NCBI GenBank assembly: GCA_022402445.1
Contig: JAKRSF010000011.1
Location: forward strand, 1-64,000
Length of the DNA stretch: 64,000 bases
Source of the DNA: Cyanobacteriota bacterium
GTDB lineage: Bacteria; Cyanobacteriota; Cyanobacteriia; CACIAM-69d
Reading direction: 5' to 3'
The translations under genes and the position numbers were made by a program. The notes beneath the pieces are model-generated. The model worked only from the letters and a program-made list of their open reading frames with translations, searched no databases and was not told the origin of the DNA. Below, piece after piece: positions 19,104 to 28,518 of this stretch; position 1 is the first letter of the stretch, and every line of letters starts with the position of its first letter.

Positions 19104-20576
19104 ATGTACATCGTCCAAATTGCATCGGAATGCGCGCCCGTCATCAAAGCCGGTGGCTTGGGCGATGTGGTTTATGGCCTCAGCCGTGAACTGGAACTGC
19201 GGGGGCACTGCGTCGAGCTCATCCTGCCGATGTACGACTGCATGCGCTACGACCACATCTGGGGGCTCCACGATGCCTACCGCGACCTGTGGGTGCCCTG
19301 GTACGGCGGCGCGGTCCACTGCTCGGTCTACTGCGGCTGGGTCCATGGGCGGCTGTGCTTTTTCATTGAACCCCACTCGGGCGATAACTTTTTCCATCGG
19401 GGTTGCTATTACGGCTGCCTCGATGACCACATGCGTTTTGCGTTCTTTAGTAAGGCGGCCCTGGAGTTTTTACAAAAGAGCAACAAGCGCCCGGATATCC
19501 TCCATGTGCATGACTGGCAAACGGGCCTGGTGCCGGTGCTGCTCTACGAAATTTATAAGCACCATGGCCTCGGGAATCAGCGGGTTTGCTACACGATCCA
19601 CAACTTTAAGCATCAAGGGATTGTGGGATCCGATGTGCTCTGGGCGACGGGCCTGAACCGACCGGAATACTATTACCAATACGACAATCTGCGGGATAAT
19701 TTTAATCCCTTTGCCCTCAATTTAATGAAGGGGGGTGTGGTCTATTCCAACTATGTGACCACCGTGTCGCCCCACCATGCCTGGGAGGCGCACCATGGGG
19801 ATTTTGGCTATGGTCTGGGCCATACGCTCCATGTCCACCAGGGCAAGTTTGCGGGGGTGCTCAACGGGATTGATTATGAGGTGTGGAATCCGGCGGGCGA
19901 TCGCTACATTCCCCAGCCTTATACCGCCGATACGTTTGAGGATAAGGCTAAGAATAAAAAGGCCCTGCGCGATCGCCTGCTGCTGCGGGATGAGCACAAG
20001 CCGCTCGTCGCCTATATTGGCCGCCTCGATGACCAGAAGGGCGTCCATTTGGTCCACCATTCCATTTACTATGCCCTCGGTCGCGGCGCGCAGTTTGTGT
20101 TGTTGGGTTCGGCGACGAAATCGGATATTAATGCCCACTTCTGGCATGAGAAAAACCACCTCAACAATAATCCCGACTGCCATTTAGAGCTTGGGTTCAA
20201 TGAGGAATTGGCCCACCTGATCTATGCGGCGGCGGACATCATTGTGGTGCCCAGTAACTATGAACCCTGCGGCCTGACCCAGATGATTGGCCTGCGCTAC
20301 GGGGCGGTGCCGGTGGTGCGCGGTGTGGGCGGTTTGGTGAATACGGTGTTTGACCGGGATTATGATTCCCTGCACCCGAAGGAGGAGCGCAATGGCTATG
20401 TGTTCTTCCAGCCGGATAACCACGCCCTTGAATCGGCCCTCGATCGCGCCTTGGGCCTGTGGTTCGAGTTCCCTGAGGAGTTTGAGACGCTGGCGAAGCA
20501 GGGGATGGCGATCGACTATTCCTGGAATGTGCCCGGTCAGCGCTATCAGGAAATTTACGAGTTCATTCGCGCCTAA
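19104..20576 (+). CDS. glgA: Glycogen synthase (ADP-glucose, GT5), GlgA2-like
   Basis: A 490-residue glycosyltransferase family 5 enzyme that extends alpha-1,4-glucan chains from ADP-glucose. The N-terminal ADP-glucose motif KAGGLGD (15-21) is intact with Lys15. Acceptor-side VHDWQTGL is at about 135-142, and the C-terminal catalytic loop NYEPCGLTQM contains Glu387. The DVVYGLSREL following the first motif and the overall length resemble the second cyanobacterial isoform, GlgA2, rather than the bacterial GlgA1 type; this subtype call is by recollection of the family. The convergent GH57 gene downstream suggests a glucan-metabolism neighbourhood. Confidence 0.92.
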   Translation: MYIVQIASECAPVIKAGGLGDVVYGLSRELELRGHCVELILPMYDCMRYDHIWGLHDAYRDLWVPWYGGAVHCSVYCGWVHGRLCFFIEPHSGDNFFHRGCYYGCLDDHMRFAFFSKAALEFLQKSNKRPDILHVHDWQTGLVPVLLYEIYKHHGLGNQRVCYTIHNFKHQGIVGSDVLWATGLNRPEYYYQYDNLRDNFNPFALNLMKGGVVYSNYVTTVSPHHAWEAHHGDFGYGLGHTLHVHQGKFAGVLNGIDYEVWNPAGDRYIPQPYTADTFEDKAKNKKALRDRLLLRDEHKPLVAYIGRLDDQKGVHLVHHSIYYALGRGAQFVLLGSATKSDINAHFWHEKNHLNNNPDCHLELGFNEELAHLIYAAADIIVVPSNYEPCGLTQMIGLRYGAVPVVRGVGGLVNTVFDRDYDSLHPKEERNGYVFFQPDNHALESALDRALGLWFEFPEEFETLAKQGMAIDYSWNVPGQRYQEIYEFIRA

Positions 20577-20597
20577 TTTGTTTCCCCTTTCACCCAA

Positions 20598-20689
20598 GAT
20601 CAGGGGCTGGGGGGTGGCCGGTGGGGCTGGGCGGGAAGACCCCGATCAGGGGCTGGGGGGTGACCGGTGGGGCTGGGCGGGAAGACCCC
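20598..20689. repeat. 46-bp tandem duplication between glgA and the GH57 gene
   Basis: Two adjacent 46-bp units (20598-20643 and 20644-20689) differ at a single base (GGCC versus GACC). They lie wholly in the 3' intergenic region and look like a recent slippage or duplication event. Confidence 0.9.
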
Positions 20690-20715
20690 GCCCCTACGGG
20701 ATCGTCGTTTTTCAC

Positions 20716-20754
20716 AAAAAAATGGCCCCGATTCCTACGGTGGGGATCGGGGCC
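20716..20754 (-). terminator. Rho-independent terminator of the GH57 gene
   Basis: GGCCCCGATTCC (724-735 of the 20-kb line) pairs with GGGATCGGGGCC across a short loop, with one mismatch. Seven A residues at 20716-20722 give a T tract on the minus strand. It sits about 55 bp past the GH57 stop. Confidence 0.85.
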
Positions 20755-20807
20755 GGTGATTTGGGGGATTCAATTTCCCGGTGTTACATGGTCATGGGCA
20801 AAGCAAC

Positions 20808-22289
20808 CTAGGCTCGGGCGATCGCGCTCTTGCCCTGTTCGTAGATCGTGCGGGCGTAGTCCGTCCAGGTGCCCTGGCCCCAGTAGCGGAAGCAACTGGT
20901 TTGCAGCAACAGGTTATAGAGCAGCGCCTCTTGGTATTCGCGGCTCGCGGTGACCGACGCATCCGCCGCCACCAGGGGATCAAACTTCTGGTGGAACTTG
21001 GCGCTCAGGTCGTTCATCGGTTCGAGCACATTGTCATAGCCCGACACCCAACTGAGGTTATCGGTCCAGGATGCGCCGTCCATGTGGAACCGGTAGTCCG
21101 TTTGCTTCAGTTCCGCGATCGCGGCCTCGACCGCCTCCGGTGTGGCACTGTTCGGATCCACCCGCTGCCAGATCTTGTGCTGCTGCACCGCCTGACAGAC
21201 CGGATAGGCCGCCGGATCCGCCCCCGCCGCCTCGATCAGCTCCAGATATTCCGTCCCATTAAACCCGGCCACGGACGGATTATTTTTCAGGTCGCCCCAC
21301 GCTTGCATGAAGCCACTGGGGAACTCATTCATCATCACGCCGCCATTTTCCCCATCGGCGATCTGCGACACCAACGACGGCACCTCGATCGAGCCACAGG
21401 AGCGCCGCCCGTAGGTCTTCGCCTCGTGGTAGGGCTGCATCTGCGCCACCAGTTTCGTGTCAGACCCCTGGGTTTTGATCAGGGCCGTGATGCTGATCTC
21501 CTGGCCGTGGGAATTGCGCGCCACCAGACGGTTCGGCACATATTTTTGCTCGTAGGGCAGGTCATGGCCCTCCGGCGACTCGACGGAATGCTCCTGCACC
21601 AGCAGCCACTGGTAGCCGCACTCCTTGAGGGCCTTGATGTATTCGTAGAGGGTGTCCGGGTGGTTGGGCAGGTGCATTTCCGGCGGCGAGAAGCCTTTGA
21701 CCCGCGCCAGGGCCTCATCCCCAAAGATGGCGGCAAAATGCTGCTGCCACGCGATCATGTGCAATTTCAGGTCGGGGATCGGCGTTGAGGGGGCCACCGC
21801 ATGGCTCCACATGGTGCCGAGCCATTCCACGTAGGGTTGATAGGTCGCGTCGGTGGTGACGCCCCGCAGGCTGTCGAGCACGTCGTGGCGGTTCATCTGC
21901 TGGAGGCCCCAGAGCAGGTTGCCGGAGTAGTCCAGCATGATGCGCGGGTTGCAGCCGTCGTTGACCAACTGGGGAATAAATTCGCCGATGCGTTTGTAAC
22001 ACCAGGAGAAGGGTTCGGCGTTGTGGTTGTCCCCTTCGCCCTGGTTTTCGTACATATGTTGCAGGTTGCAGATCAGGCTGCCGTTGGGGCCGGCGGGGAT
22101 CGTCGGCTGGTGCATGTGGAGGGCACAGGCAAAGCCGGATTGGATCTGGCTGAGGTTGAGGTTGCTGCGATCGCGGAAGGCAATCCGCTGGCGTTGGGCG
22201 ATCGCCTGGAGGTCTGCCTCACGACCGGACAGGGCGGCGAGGCCCGGTCGTAGGTCCGTGGTGAGCCGCTCGATTGTGGATGCGCTCAT
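20808..22289 (-). CDS. Glycoside hydrolase family 57 protein
   Basis: A 493-residue GH57-type protein. The family's first conserved block appears as ALHMHQPTIP at about 56-65, followed by CGYQWLLVQEHS and a run of conserved Trp, His and Asp residues through the barrel. GH57 enzymes include alpha-amylases, branching enzymes and 4-alpha-glucanotransferases acting on alpha-glucans. The convergent glgA makes a role in glycogen metabolism likely. I cannot tell hydrolase from branching activity by eye. AAGGA lies 11 nt before the ATG, supporting the start. Confidence 0.85.
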   Translation of the reverse strand: MSASTIERLTTDLRPGLAALSGREADLQAIAQRQRIAFRDRSNLNLSQIQSGFACALHMHQPTIPAGPNGSLICNLQHMYENQGEGDNHNAEPFSWCYKRIGEFIPQLVNDGCNPRIMLDYSGNLLWGLQQMNRHDVLDSLRGVTTDATYQPYVEWLGTMWSHAVAPSTPIPDLKLHMIAWQQHFAAIFGDEALARVKGFSPPEMHLPNHPDTLYEYIKALKECGYQWLLVQEHSVESPEGHDLPYEQKYVPNRLVARNSHGQEISITALIKTQGSDTKLVAQMQPYHEAKTYGRRSCGSIEVPSLVSQIADGENGGVMMNEFPSGFMQAWGDLKNNPSVAGFNGTEYLELIEAAGADPAAYPVCQAVQQHKIWQRVDPNSATPEAVEAAIAELKQTDYRFHMDGASWTDNLSWVSGYDNVLEPMNDLSAKFHQKFDPLVAADASVTASREYQEALLYNLLLQTSCFRYWGQGTWTDYARTIYEQGKSAIARA

Positions 22290-22668
22290 AAGCTGGGAAT
22301 CCTTCGTTGTCCTTCAGAAGAAAAGAAATCAATCGGGCGGTTGGGGCCGGTGAAGAGGCCAAGGCCCCAACCATGGCGGACGATGGTCGTTGCTAAATGC
22401 TCTCAGAACAATCCTGTCAAGAAGGGCAAGGGCGGACGCGATCGCCGCGTTTGGTGCTTGGATGAGGGTAGTGATTACCAAATCTGACCAATAGTTTTAG
22501 GGTAGGACGCGATCGCGGGCAATGGCGTCGCGGCGGCGGCTTTGGTGAGATTTGCAAGGTTTCGTTGCGCTTAGAAATAATCGTTTAGTCCCCGTCGCAA
22601 TGGGGGACGGGACCGCTGCAATTTGGGCCGTTGAATTGACATGTGAGGGATGAGGGGACCGGCGGGGC
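22290..22668. other. Intergenic region, 379 bp, between divergent-distance GH57 start and CHAT gene end
   Basis: It should hold the GH57 promoter on the minus strand. A small hairpin (GTCCCC at 22588-22593 with GGGGAC at 22603-22608) lies near the end of the TPR-CHAT gene. It lacks a T tract, so I do not call a terminator. No gene is supported. Confidence 0.4.
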
Positions 22669-25386
22669 TCAATAGGGCGAATGGCCGTCCCCAATGATCA
22701 CGAAGGCGGCCCAGTAGAAGGGATTCGGGTAGCGGGCGCGGATGCTGAGTTGGGCCAGACGCAGGGCTTCCGCGCGATCGCGGCCCGCCAGCAGATGTTG
22801 ATAAAACTCCTCCATGAGCATGGCCGTCTGTTGATCGGGCACCTTCCAGAGGCTCGCGACGACGGTGGGGGTGCCCGCCCGCAGGAACGCCCGCGCCAGA
22901 CCGATGACCCCCTCCCCGGTGATGCGGCCCTTGCCCGTATCGCAGGCGCTGAGGACGGCGATCTGGGCCGCCAGGGGCCGGTCAAAGATTTCCCCCAGGG
23001 TGAGTTTGCCGTCTTCCCCGTTTTGGGGATCGGGGGCCAGGGCCAGCCACGCATCGAGGACATCGCGATCGCCGATCTGAAAAATGCCGTGGGTGGCGAA
23101 GTGGAGCAGATCGGCGGTGTCGAGGCGGGCTTTGACGGCGGTTTCCGTGGCCTGGGGACCGAGGAGGGGGGCGGTGTCAAAAAATTGGGCGATGGTTTGG
23201 GCCTCCTGGGCGGCTCCGGCGAGGGGGCTTAGGGGTTGATCGTTGTGGCGGGGCATGGGGGCGGGGTTGCCGATCGCCAGGAGTCCTTGGCCGGTGCGAG
23301 GGCGATCGCGCGGGAGGGCGGCGAGCACCTGGATCGACGGGGCGATCGACAGGGTGAAGCGCTCCACCAGAAAGCGATCCTGGGAATCCAGCAGGGCTCC
23401 GAAGGGCAACATGCCCAGCTCCCGGTGGGGGATGATGATCAGCCGCTCGCCGGTCCCCTGGGGCAACAGGTCTTCGATGGGTTCAATCAGGAGGCGATAG
23501 CCCTGCTGGAGGCCGTCGGTGCCGTCGGTGGTGAGGGGGCCGGGATCATTTACGGCGGTGGCGGGGGCATCCGTGAGGCCGGAGCGGACCGCCAACACCC
23601 AATCGCTACTGAAGGGGGCGTCCACGCTGCCAAAGAAGAAGTCGTTGATGGGGTTGGTGGCGGTGGCGCGGGTGCTGGCGACGGCGGTGCGGATGGGGAT
23701 GCCGATCGCGGCGGGATCGAGTGATCGAAAGGTGATTTGGCCGCTGGGGGCGATGACCCAGGCCAGGAGTTCCTGATCGAGGACGGAATAGACAATGATC
23801 GTGGCGTTGCGATCGCGGGCGAGCTGCTGCATCTGGGCGATCGTCAGGGGCGATCGCGGCTGGCCAGCGGTGGCCGGTTGCAGAAAATCCGCCAGCGATC
23901 GCGCCCTGGCCTGGTCGGCGGCTTCGAGGGCGCGCTCCCACTGCCCCTGGGCCACCAAGACCCGCTGGAGATCCCCCCAGGCCCCGCCCCAGGTGTCAAA
24001 GAAGGAGACGCGATCGCGATCATTGGCCCCCAAATCCCGTTCAATGGCGGCGGAAACCGTCAGCCCCTCCTGGAGCGCCGCCGCCGCCAGATCCAGCGCC
24101 CCGGAGGCCAGATGCGCCCGCCCCAAATTCCGCAGGGTGGCCGCCTCCCCCAGGCGATCGCCGATCGCCCGCCGCACCGCCAGGGCCTCTTGGTAATACC
24201 CCAGGGCTTGATCCAAATCCCCGAGGTGATGGTGGGCGATCGCGAGGCCCTGGAGGGCGGCCCCTTCGCCGGGACGGTTACCGATCGCGCGGCTAAGGGT
24301 CAGGGCTTGGCCGTAGTACCCCTGGGCCTGGTCATACTGGCCGGACAGGTTATAGGTTGCGCCCATGCCCCGCAGGGTGGCCTCCTCCCCCGCCGGATTC
24401 CCCAGGGTGCGGAAGAGATCCAAAGCCTGCTGGAAGTAAACCAAGGCTTCCCCATAGCGCCCCAAACTGCGGTGGGCGGCCCCGAGGTTGCTGAGGCTGC
24501 TGGCTTCCCCGGTGCGATCGCCCACCTCCCGCCGAATGGTTAGCGTGCCCTCAAACCCCGCCAGGGCTTCGGCATATTGCCCAAGCTGGTAGTGGACCGC
24601 CGCCCGGTTATTGAGAATGGCCCCCTCCTCGATGCGGTTACCCGTGGCCTGACTGATGGCGAGGGCGTCTCCGTAGTAGTCGAGGGCGTCCCGGTAGCGC
24701 CCCTGCTGGTAGGCAATGACGGCCAAGCCGTTGAGGTTTTGCCCCTCGCCGCTGCGGTAGCCGATCGCGCGGTTGATGGCGAGGGCGGCCCCGTGGTCAT
24801 CGAGGGCTTCCCGGTAGCGCCCCTGGGCACCGTAGACAAGGGCTCGGTTTTGGAGGGTGATGCTTTCGCGCAGGCGATCGCGGTTTTCCCGGTGGATTTC
24901 GAGGGCTTGGCCGTAGTGGCGCAGGGCCTGGTCGTACTGGCCGGTGAGGCGGTAATTTTCCCCGAGGTTTTGGAGGGCGCTGCCTTCGCCGACGCGATCG
25001 CCCCCCTCGCGGCTGAGGGTGAGGGCCTGTTCCAGGTAGCCCTGGGCCTGGGGATAGGCCCCCTGCCGGTGGTAGAGCAAGCCGATGTTATTGAGCAGGG
25101 TTCCAGCTAGGGGGCGATCGCCGTCCCGAGGCAGGAGCCGTTCCGCCTCTAGGAGCAGGTCTAGGGCGTTGCGATCGCGGCCCTCCTGCATCAGTTGCAT
25201 CCCCCGCTGGAGCAGGTCCTGGAGGCGTTGCTGGGGAGGGGTTTGGGCCACGTTGGCGAGGGGGGCCTCAGGGGGTGGGGCCGGGGCGGCGGGGCTGGGG
25301 GCGTGCCATAGCCCTAGGCTGAACCATCCCGCCGCGATCGCGCTGCCCCAACGGGGTCGGTGCCGTGTCCATTGATCCATCTCCAT
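22669..25386 (-). CDS. Exported TPR-CHAT protein (caspase-like peptidase domain)
   Basis: A 905-residue protein. A hydrophobic segment at about 14-32 followed by Ala/Pro-rich sequence suggests a signal peptide or membrane anchor. About ten tetratricopeptide repeats of roughly 40 residues fill about 50-460 (repeated QGRYREALDYYGDALAI-type units). The CHAT domain covers about 600-905 with the catalytic dyad His766 (HFATHG) and Cys815 (LSACDTG), both intact. CHAT domains are caspase-like peptidases, and TPRs usually bind partner proteins or regulate the protease. Cyanobacteria carry many TPR-CHAT genes of unknown role; some bacterial CHAT proteins act in abortive infection. No gasdermin or effector partner is adjacent. 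Confidence 0.9.
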   Translation of the reverse strand: MEMDQWTRHRPRWGSAIAAGWFSLGLWHAPSPAAPAPPPEAPLANVAQTPPQQRLQDLLQRGMQLMQEGRDRNALDLLLEAERLLPRDGDRPLAGTLLNNIGLLYHRQGAYPQAQGYLEQALTLSREGGDRVGEGSALQNLGENYRLTGQYDQALRHYGQALEIHRENRDRLRESITLQNRALVYGAQGRYREALDDHGAALAINRAIGYRSGEGQNLNGLAVIAYQQGRYRDALDYYGDALAISQATGNRIEEGAILNNRAAVHYQLGQYAEALAGFEGTLTIRREVGDRTGEASSLSNLGAAHRSLGRYGEALVYFQQALDLFRTLGNPAGEEATLRGMGATYNLSGQYDQAQGYYGQALTLSRAIGNRPGEGAALQGLAIAHHHLGDLDQALGYYQEALAVRRAIGDRLGEAATLRNLGRAHLASGALDLAAAALQEGLTVSAAIERDLGANDRDRVSFFDTWGGAWGDLQRVLVAQGQWERALEAADQARARSLADFLQPATAGQPRSPLTIAQMQQLARDRNATIIVYSVLDQELLAWVIAPSGQITFRSLDPAAIGIPIRTAVASTRATATNPINDFFFGSVDAPFSSDWVLAVRSGLTDAPATAVNDPGPLTTDGTDGLQQGYRLLIEPIEDLLPQGTGERLIIIPHRELGMLPFGALLDSQDRFLVERFTLSIAPSIQVLAALPRDRPRTGQGLLAIGNPAPMPRHNDQPLSPLAGAAQEAQTIAQFFDTAPLLGPQATETAVKARLDTADLLHFATHGIFQIGDRDVLDAWLALAPDPQNGEDGKLTLGEIFDRPLAAQIAVLSACDTGKGRITGEGVIGLARAFLRAGTPTVVASLWKVPDQQTAMLMEEFYQHLLAGRDRAEALRLAQLSIRARYPNPFYWAAFVIIGDGHSPY

Positions 25387-25456
25387 CGCTGGGGATCCTT
25401 CCCTTGAGTCCGCTGTTCTAGGGATGGCACAGGCGGGGGGGATTTGCCCAATGGCC

Positions 25457-27283
25457 CTAGGGTTGGGGGCGATCGCAGTGGAAGTGGCGCAGCCGTTCCC
25501 CCAGGTCCTCCGGCGGGTTGGGCTGCCGCTGGCAGTGGCGCTGTTCCAGGTCCAGGTGGGGCGCGTCGCCGACGGTCCAGAGGTCCGCCTGGGGGGGCAA
25601 GGCGGCCAACAGGGCGGCGAGGGGGCTGGTGTCGTCGTTCCGGTCGGCGCGATCGCTCAGGAGCATCATGGCTAGGCGGTTTTGGGGCAGCCGGTGGCGT
25701 GCGGATTCGGCGGCGAGGGCGATCGCACTGCGCACCTCGGACAGACTATCGAGAGGGGTGACGACGATGACGGGGGCGGCGGGGCGCACGGCGGCGGCGA
25801 TGGTTTCCCAGAGGCGATCGCTCTGGATGGATTTTTGGAAACCCAGGTCCTGGACGACGCACAGGCTGCCCACGGCCCCCATCACCAGCAGCAGCCGACG
25901 CACCGGGGTCATCAGCGGTCCGGCGGCGGGGGCCACGGCGATCGCGATCGCGGCGATCACCAGGGGGAAGTAGGTGAACTGGTAGCGGGGGGCCACGGAC
26001 AGATCCGCCCGCCCGCCGTAGGCCATCAGCAAAAAGATCGCCAATGCGCCCCCCACCCCGGCCCCCAGCGCCCAATGCCCCACGCGATCGAGGGAGCTCT
26101 GGAACTGGACCGGTTCCGGGCTGGAGGACGGATCCCGCCGCCGCCCAAACCGCCGCCACACCAGCACCCCCAGGGCGATCGCCCCGGCGAGCAGCAGGAG
26201 GCCACTGGCGATCGCGATCGGCCACGGCTGACGCTCGATGGGCAGCAGCATCACCATCGACAGCAGCCACAGGATCAGCCGCAGGGGCACCATCAGCAGA
26301 TCGCCGCCGCTGAGGTGATCCCCCACCCATTCGGTCATCTCACTTTCTGAAGCCCGCCGCATGAAGGGGATCCACAGGGCGATCGTGGCCCCCTGGAGCG
26401 CCGCCAACAGGCCCAAACCGGCCCCCACCCGTCCCCCCAGCGATCGCCACCCCCACCGCCGCGATCGCGCGATCGCCAAGACCCCAAACAGCAGCCCCTG
26501 GGTGACGGTGACCAGGCCATAGAGATAGTGGGTCGCCATACCCAGGCCATTGAGCAAAACCCATAGGGACACCTCCGCGATCGCCCCGAAGCGCCCTTGG
26601 GGAGTTTGAGAAATATGACCGGTTATTTGATTCGAGGGTTGGGTGGGCCGGTCCTGGTCAAACCGTCGGGCCGAGCGCACCGCCAGAATCCAGGAGCCCA
26701 TCGCCAGCAGGGCCGCCAGCGTATAGTGGCGCGCCTCCTGGGATAGGTACACGCCGTAGGGGGACAGGGCCATCAGGGGTGCTGCCCAGAACGCCGCCCG
26801 CCGCGATCGCGCGATCGTCCTCGCCAGGGCCGCCGCCAGGGGCACCGCCGCCACCCCCAACAGGGCCGAGAGCGATCGCGCCGCCGTCCAGGTCACCTCG
26901 GCCCCCGGCGGCGTCAGGGCCGTCAGCCAGCCGCGCATCAGCAGGAAAAATAGGGGCGGATGGGTGCTCTGGTCCGCCAGCCGCTCGAGCAACTGGGCGA
27001 TCGACACGGTGGGATCCAACCGCAGGGCCGTCCGCAGCGCCTCCGGCGGCACCAGTTGATCCATGGGCACCGCCCCAAAGCCGTTGCCGAGGCCAAAGCC
27101 CACCGTGGCAATTTCAATGCTCGATGGGGGTTTCAGGTCCAACTGCCAAAACCGCAGCCCCGCCGCGATCGCGGCCCACAGCACCAGCCACCCCAGCCCC
27201 GTCCATCCGGGATCTCGGGGGGCCTTGGGGGGCGGCGACGGGGGAGCCGATGGCAGACCGTGGGAAGAATCAGTCTCAGTCAA
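25457..27283 (-). CDS. Membrane glycosyltransferase of the GT39/ArnT-like (GT-C) type
   Basis: A 608-residue polytopic protein with about 10-12 hydrophobic helices. After a Pro-rich cytosolic start, the first loop bears acidic residues and DQSTHPPLFFLLMRGWL, resembling the HPPL motif of dolichyl-phosphate-mannose-type transferases. LSQEARHYTLAALLAM matches the corresponding helix region of that superfamily. A C-terminal soluble domain (about 500-608) follows. It probably transfers a sugar from a polyprenyl-phosphate donor outside the membrane. The frame opens with TTG at 27283, as no early ATG exists. Substrate unknown. Confidence 0.75.
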   Translation of the reverse strand: MTETDSSHGLPSAPPSPPPKAPRDPGWTGLGWLVLWAAIAAGLRFWQLDLKPPSSIEIATVGFGLGNGFGAVPMDQLVPPEALRTALRLDPTVSIAQLLERLADQSTHPPLFFLLMRGWLTALTPPGAEVTWTAARSLSALLGVAAVPLAAALARTIARSRRAAFWAAPLMALSPYGVYLSQEARHYTLAALLAMGSWILAVRSARRFDQDRPTQPSNQITGHISQTPQGRFGAIAEVSLWVLLNGLGMATHYLYGLVTVTQGLLFGVLAIARSRRWGWRSLGGRVGAGLGLLAALQGATIALWIPFMRRASESEMTEWVGDHLSGGDLLMVPLRLILWLLSMVMLLPIERQPWPIAIASGLLLLAGAIALGVLVWRRFGRRRDPSSSPEPVQFQSSLDRVGHWALGAGVGGALAIFLLMAYGGRADLSVAPRYQFTYFPLVIAAIAIAVAPAAGPLMTPVRRLLLVMGAVGSLCVVQDLGFQKSIQSDRLWETIAAAVRPAAPVIVVTPLDSLSEVRSAIALAAESARHRLPQNRLAMMLLSDRADRNDDTSPLAALLAALPPQADLWTVGDAPHLDLEQRHCQRQPNPPEDLGERLRHFHCDRPQP

Positions 27284-27346
27284 GGTTCAGGGGGGAGAGG
27301 GGACAGCGGAACGGGAAAATCTGGGGAAAGGGGCGAGATCCTAATC

Positions 27347-28081
27347 CTAGGGATTGGGGCGATCGCGGGGGGATGGCCCCAGGGCGTCCGGCGGCGGCGT
27401 CCCCAGGCTTGCGTCCACCTCCAGATGGAATGACCAGTGGCCCAGGTGCTTGAGTAAACCGAGGCCCAGGACGGCGGAACCGGTCATTTCCATCGCCTCT
27501 TCAAGGACGGCCATCAGGGCATAGGTGAGATTTTGCTGCCCTTCTAGGTCCGAGTAGGCGCTGCCCACCATCTCTAGGCCGATCGCGCCGCCAAAGAACA
27601 GCAGCCCCGAGCCGATCAGGGTGCGCCGCAGGGGAACCGGCAGACTGGCCAGGAAGCGGCGGCCCTTGATCACCAACGCCGCCACCAGGGCCATGGCGGG
27701 GATCACCCAAATCTGCCGTAAAAACCCCGGTAAATTCAGCGCCTTGGCCAGGTCCGGAATGATCAAAATTTCGTGAATACTAAACCACTCATCCAGGGCC
27801 AAAAAGCCCAAAAACTGCGCCAGCCGTCGCCACGCCCGCGAGCCCCCCGGCCGTTGCCCCAGTCGATCCATCAGCAGCGCCCCCCAGCCCAGGAGCGCCG
27901 CCGAAAAGAAGGACGGCAGGTTCCATTCCCGATCCAAATTCCAAAAGCGCGTCCAGTCGGCCCGGTAGCCATAGCTATATTTGGCGATCTGCACCGCCGT
28001 GCCCGCCGCCACGAGGACCGCGATCGCGATCGCGAGGCCCCACCGCACCTGTCCCCTCGATGCCGAAATCCGAAGACGCAT
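27347..28081 (-). CDS. Multi-pass membrane protein of unknown function
   Basis: About 244 residues from the ATG at 28081 (a GTG precedes it directly). Six or so hydrophobic segments are visible at about 12-32, 55-72, 85-100, 120-140, 155-175 and 195-215. Polar features include DEWFSIHEILIIPDLAKAL and LEEAMEMTGSAVLGLGLLKHL, whose acidic and histidine residues lie near helix ends. I do not recognise a family with certainty. It ends 63 bp upstream of the glycosyltransferase start on the same strand, so the two may share a transcript. Confidence 0.7.
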   Translation of the reverse strand: MRLRISASRGQVRWGLAIAIAVLVAAGTAVQIAKYSYGYRADWTRFWNLDREWNLPSFFSAALLGWGALLMDRLGQRPGGSRAWRRLAQFLGFLALDEWFSIHEILIIPDLAKALNLPGFLRQIWVIPAMALVAALVIKGRRFLASLPVPLRRTLIGSGLLFFGGAIGLEMVGSAYSDLEGQQNLTYALMAVLEEAMEMTGSAVLGLGLLKHLGHWSFHLEVDASLGTPPPDALGPSPRDRPNP

Positions 28082-28335
28082 CACCAGACCTCCCCGTAAG
28101 CCGACCGCATTATATAGCTAGGCTCCGCCGTTCACGTCTTCGATCCGCGCCGGGACTGGGGCCGTTCCCTCTAAGGGTTGCCAAAAATTACCGGTTACTT
28201 AATCGGTGACTGGAGCGCCCTTAACCCATGGTCTGGCCGCCGATCGCGATTGAGAGCAATCTAAAGGGATCTCACCCTTAAATCCGCCCCCACGCCCCCC
28301 TAAAAAAACTCCAACCATGCCCTCAAAACCCTTAA

Positions 28336-28366
28336 CTTAATCCAAAAGTTAATGGGGTTTTAATCT
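28336..28366 (+). promoter_or_regulatory. Candidate Pho box upstream of the PhnD-like gene
   Basis: TTAAT cores recur at 28337, 28349 and 28360 (spacing 12 and 11) within the 8-mers CTTAATCC, GTTAATGG and TTTAATCT. Cyanobacterial PhoB/SphR boxes are three imperfect YTTAAYYW repeats at 11-bp spacing. Two of the three units match well and the middle one poorly. The site is about 155 bp before the start. The rest of the 434-bp gap (28085-28518) shows only inverted repeats TTAACTT/AAGTTAA and GGGGTTT/AAACCCC. Confidence 0.4.
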
Positions 28367-28518
28367 AAACCCCTTAGAATCGGCAAAGACCTCTGCACAT
28401 CAATTCGGAATTACCGATCACTCCCAGGCTTGACCCCCCTGAACCCACCCTTCCATGACCCAGATCCGCCTCTCCACCGCCCCATCGTGCCCCCCCATAT
28501 CTCCATAACTTGATAGCC

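Noticed and set aside
22588-22608. GTCCCC/GGGGAC hairpin resembling a single CRISPR repeat
   Set aside because: Only one copy, no spacer-repeat pattern, and not similar to the repeat at 63.5 kb.
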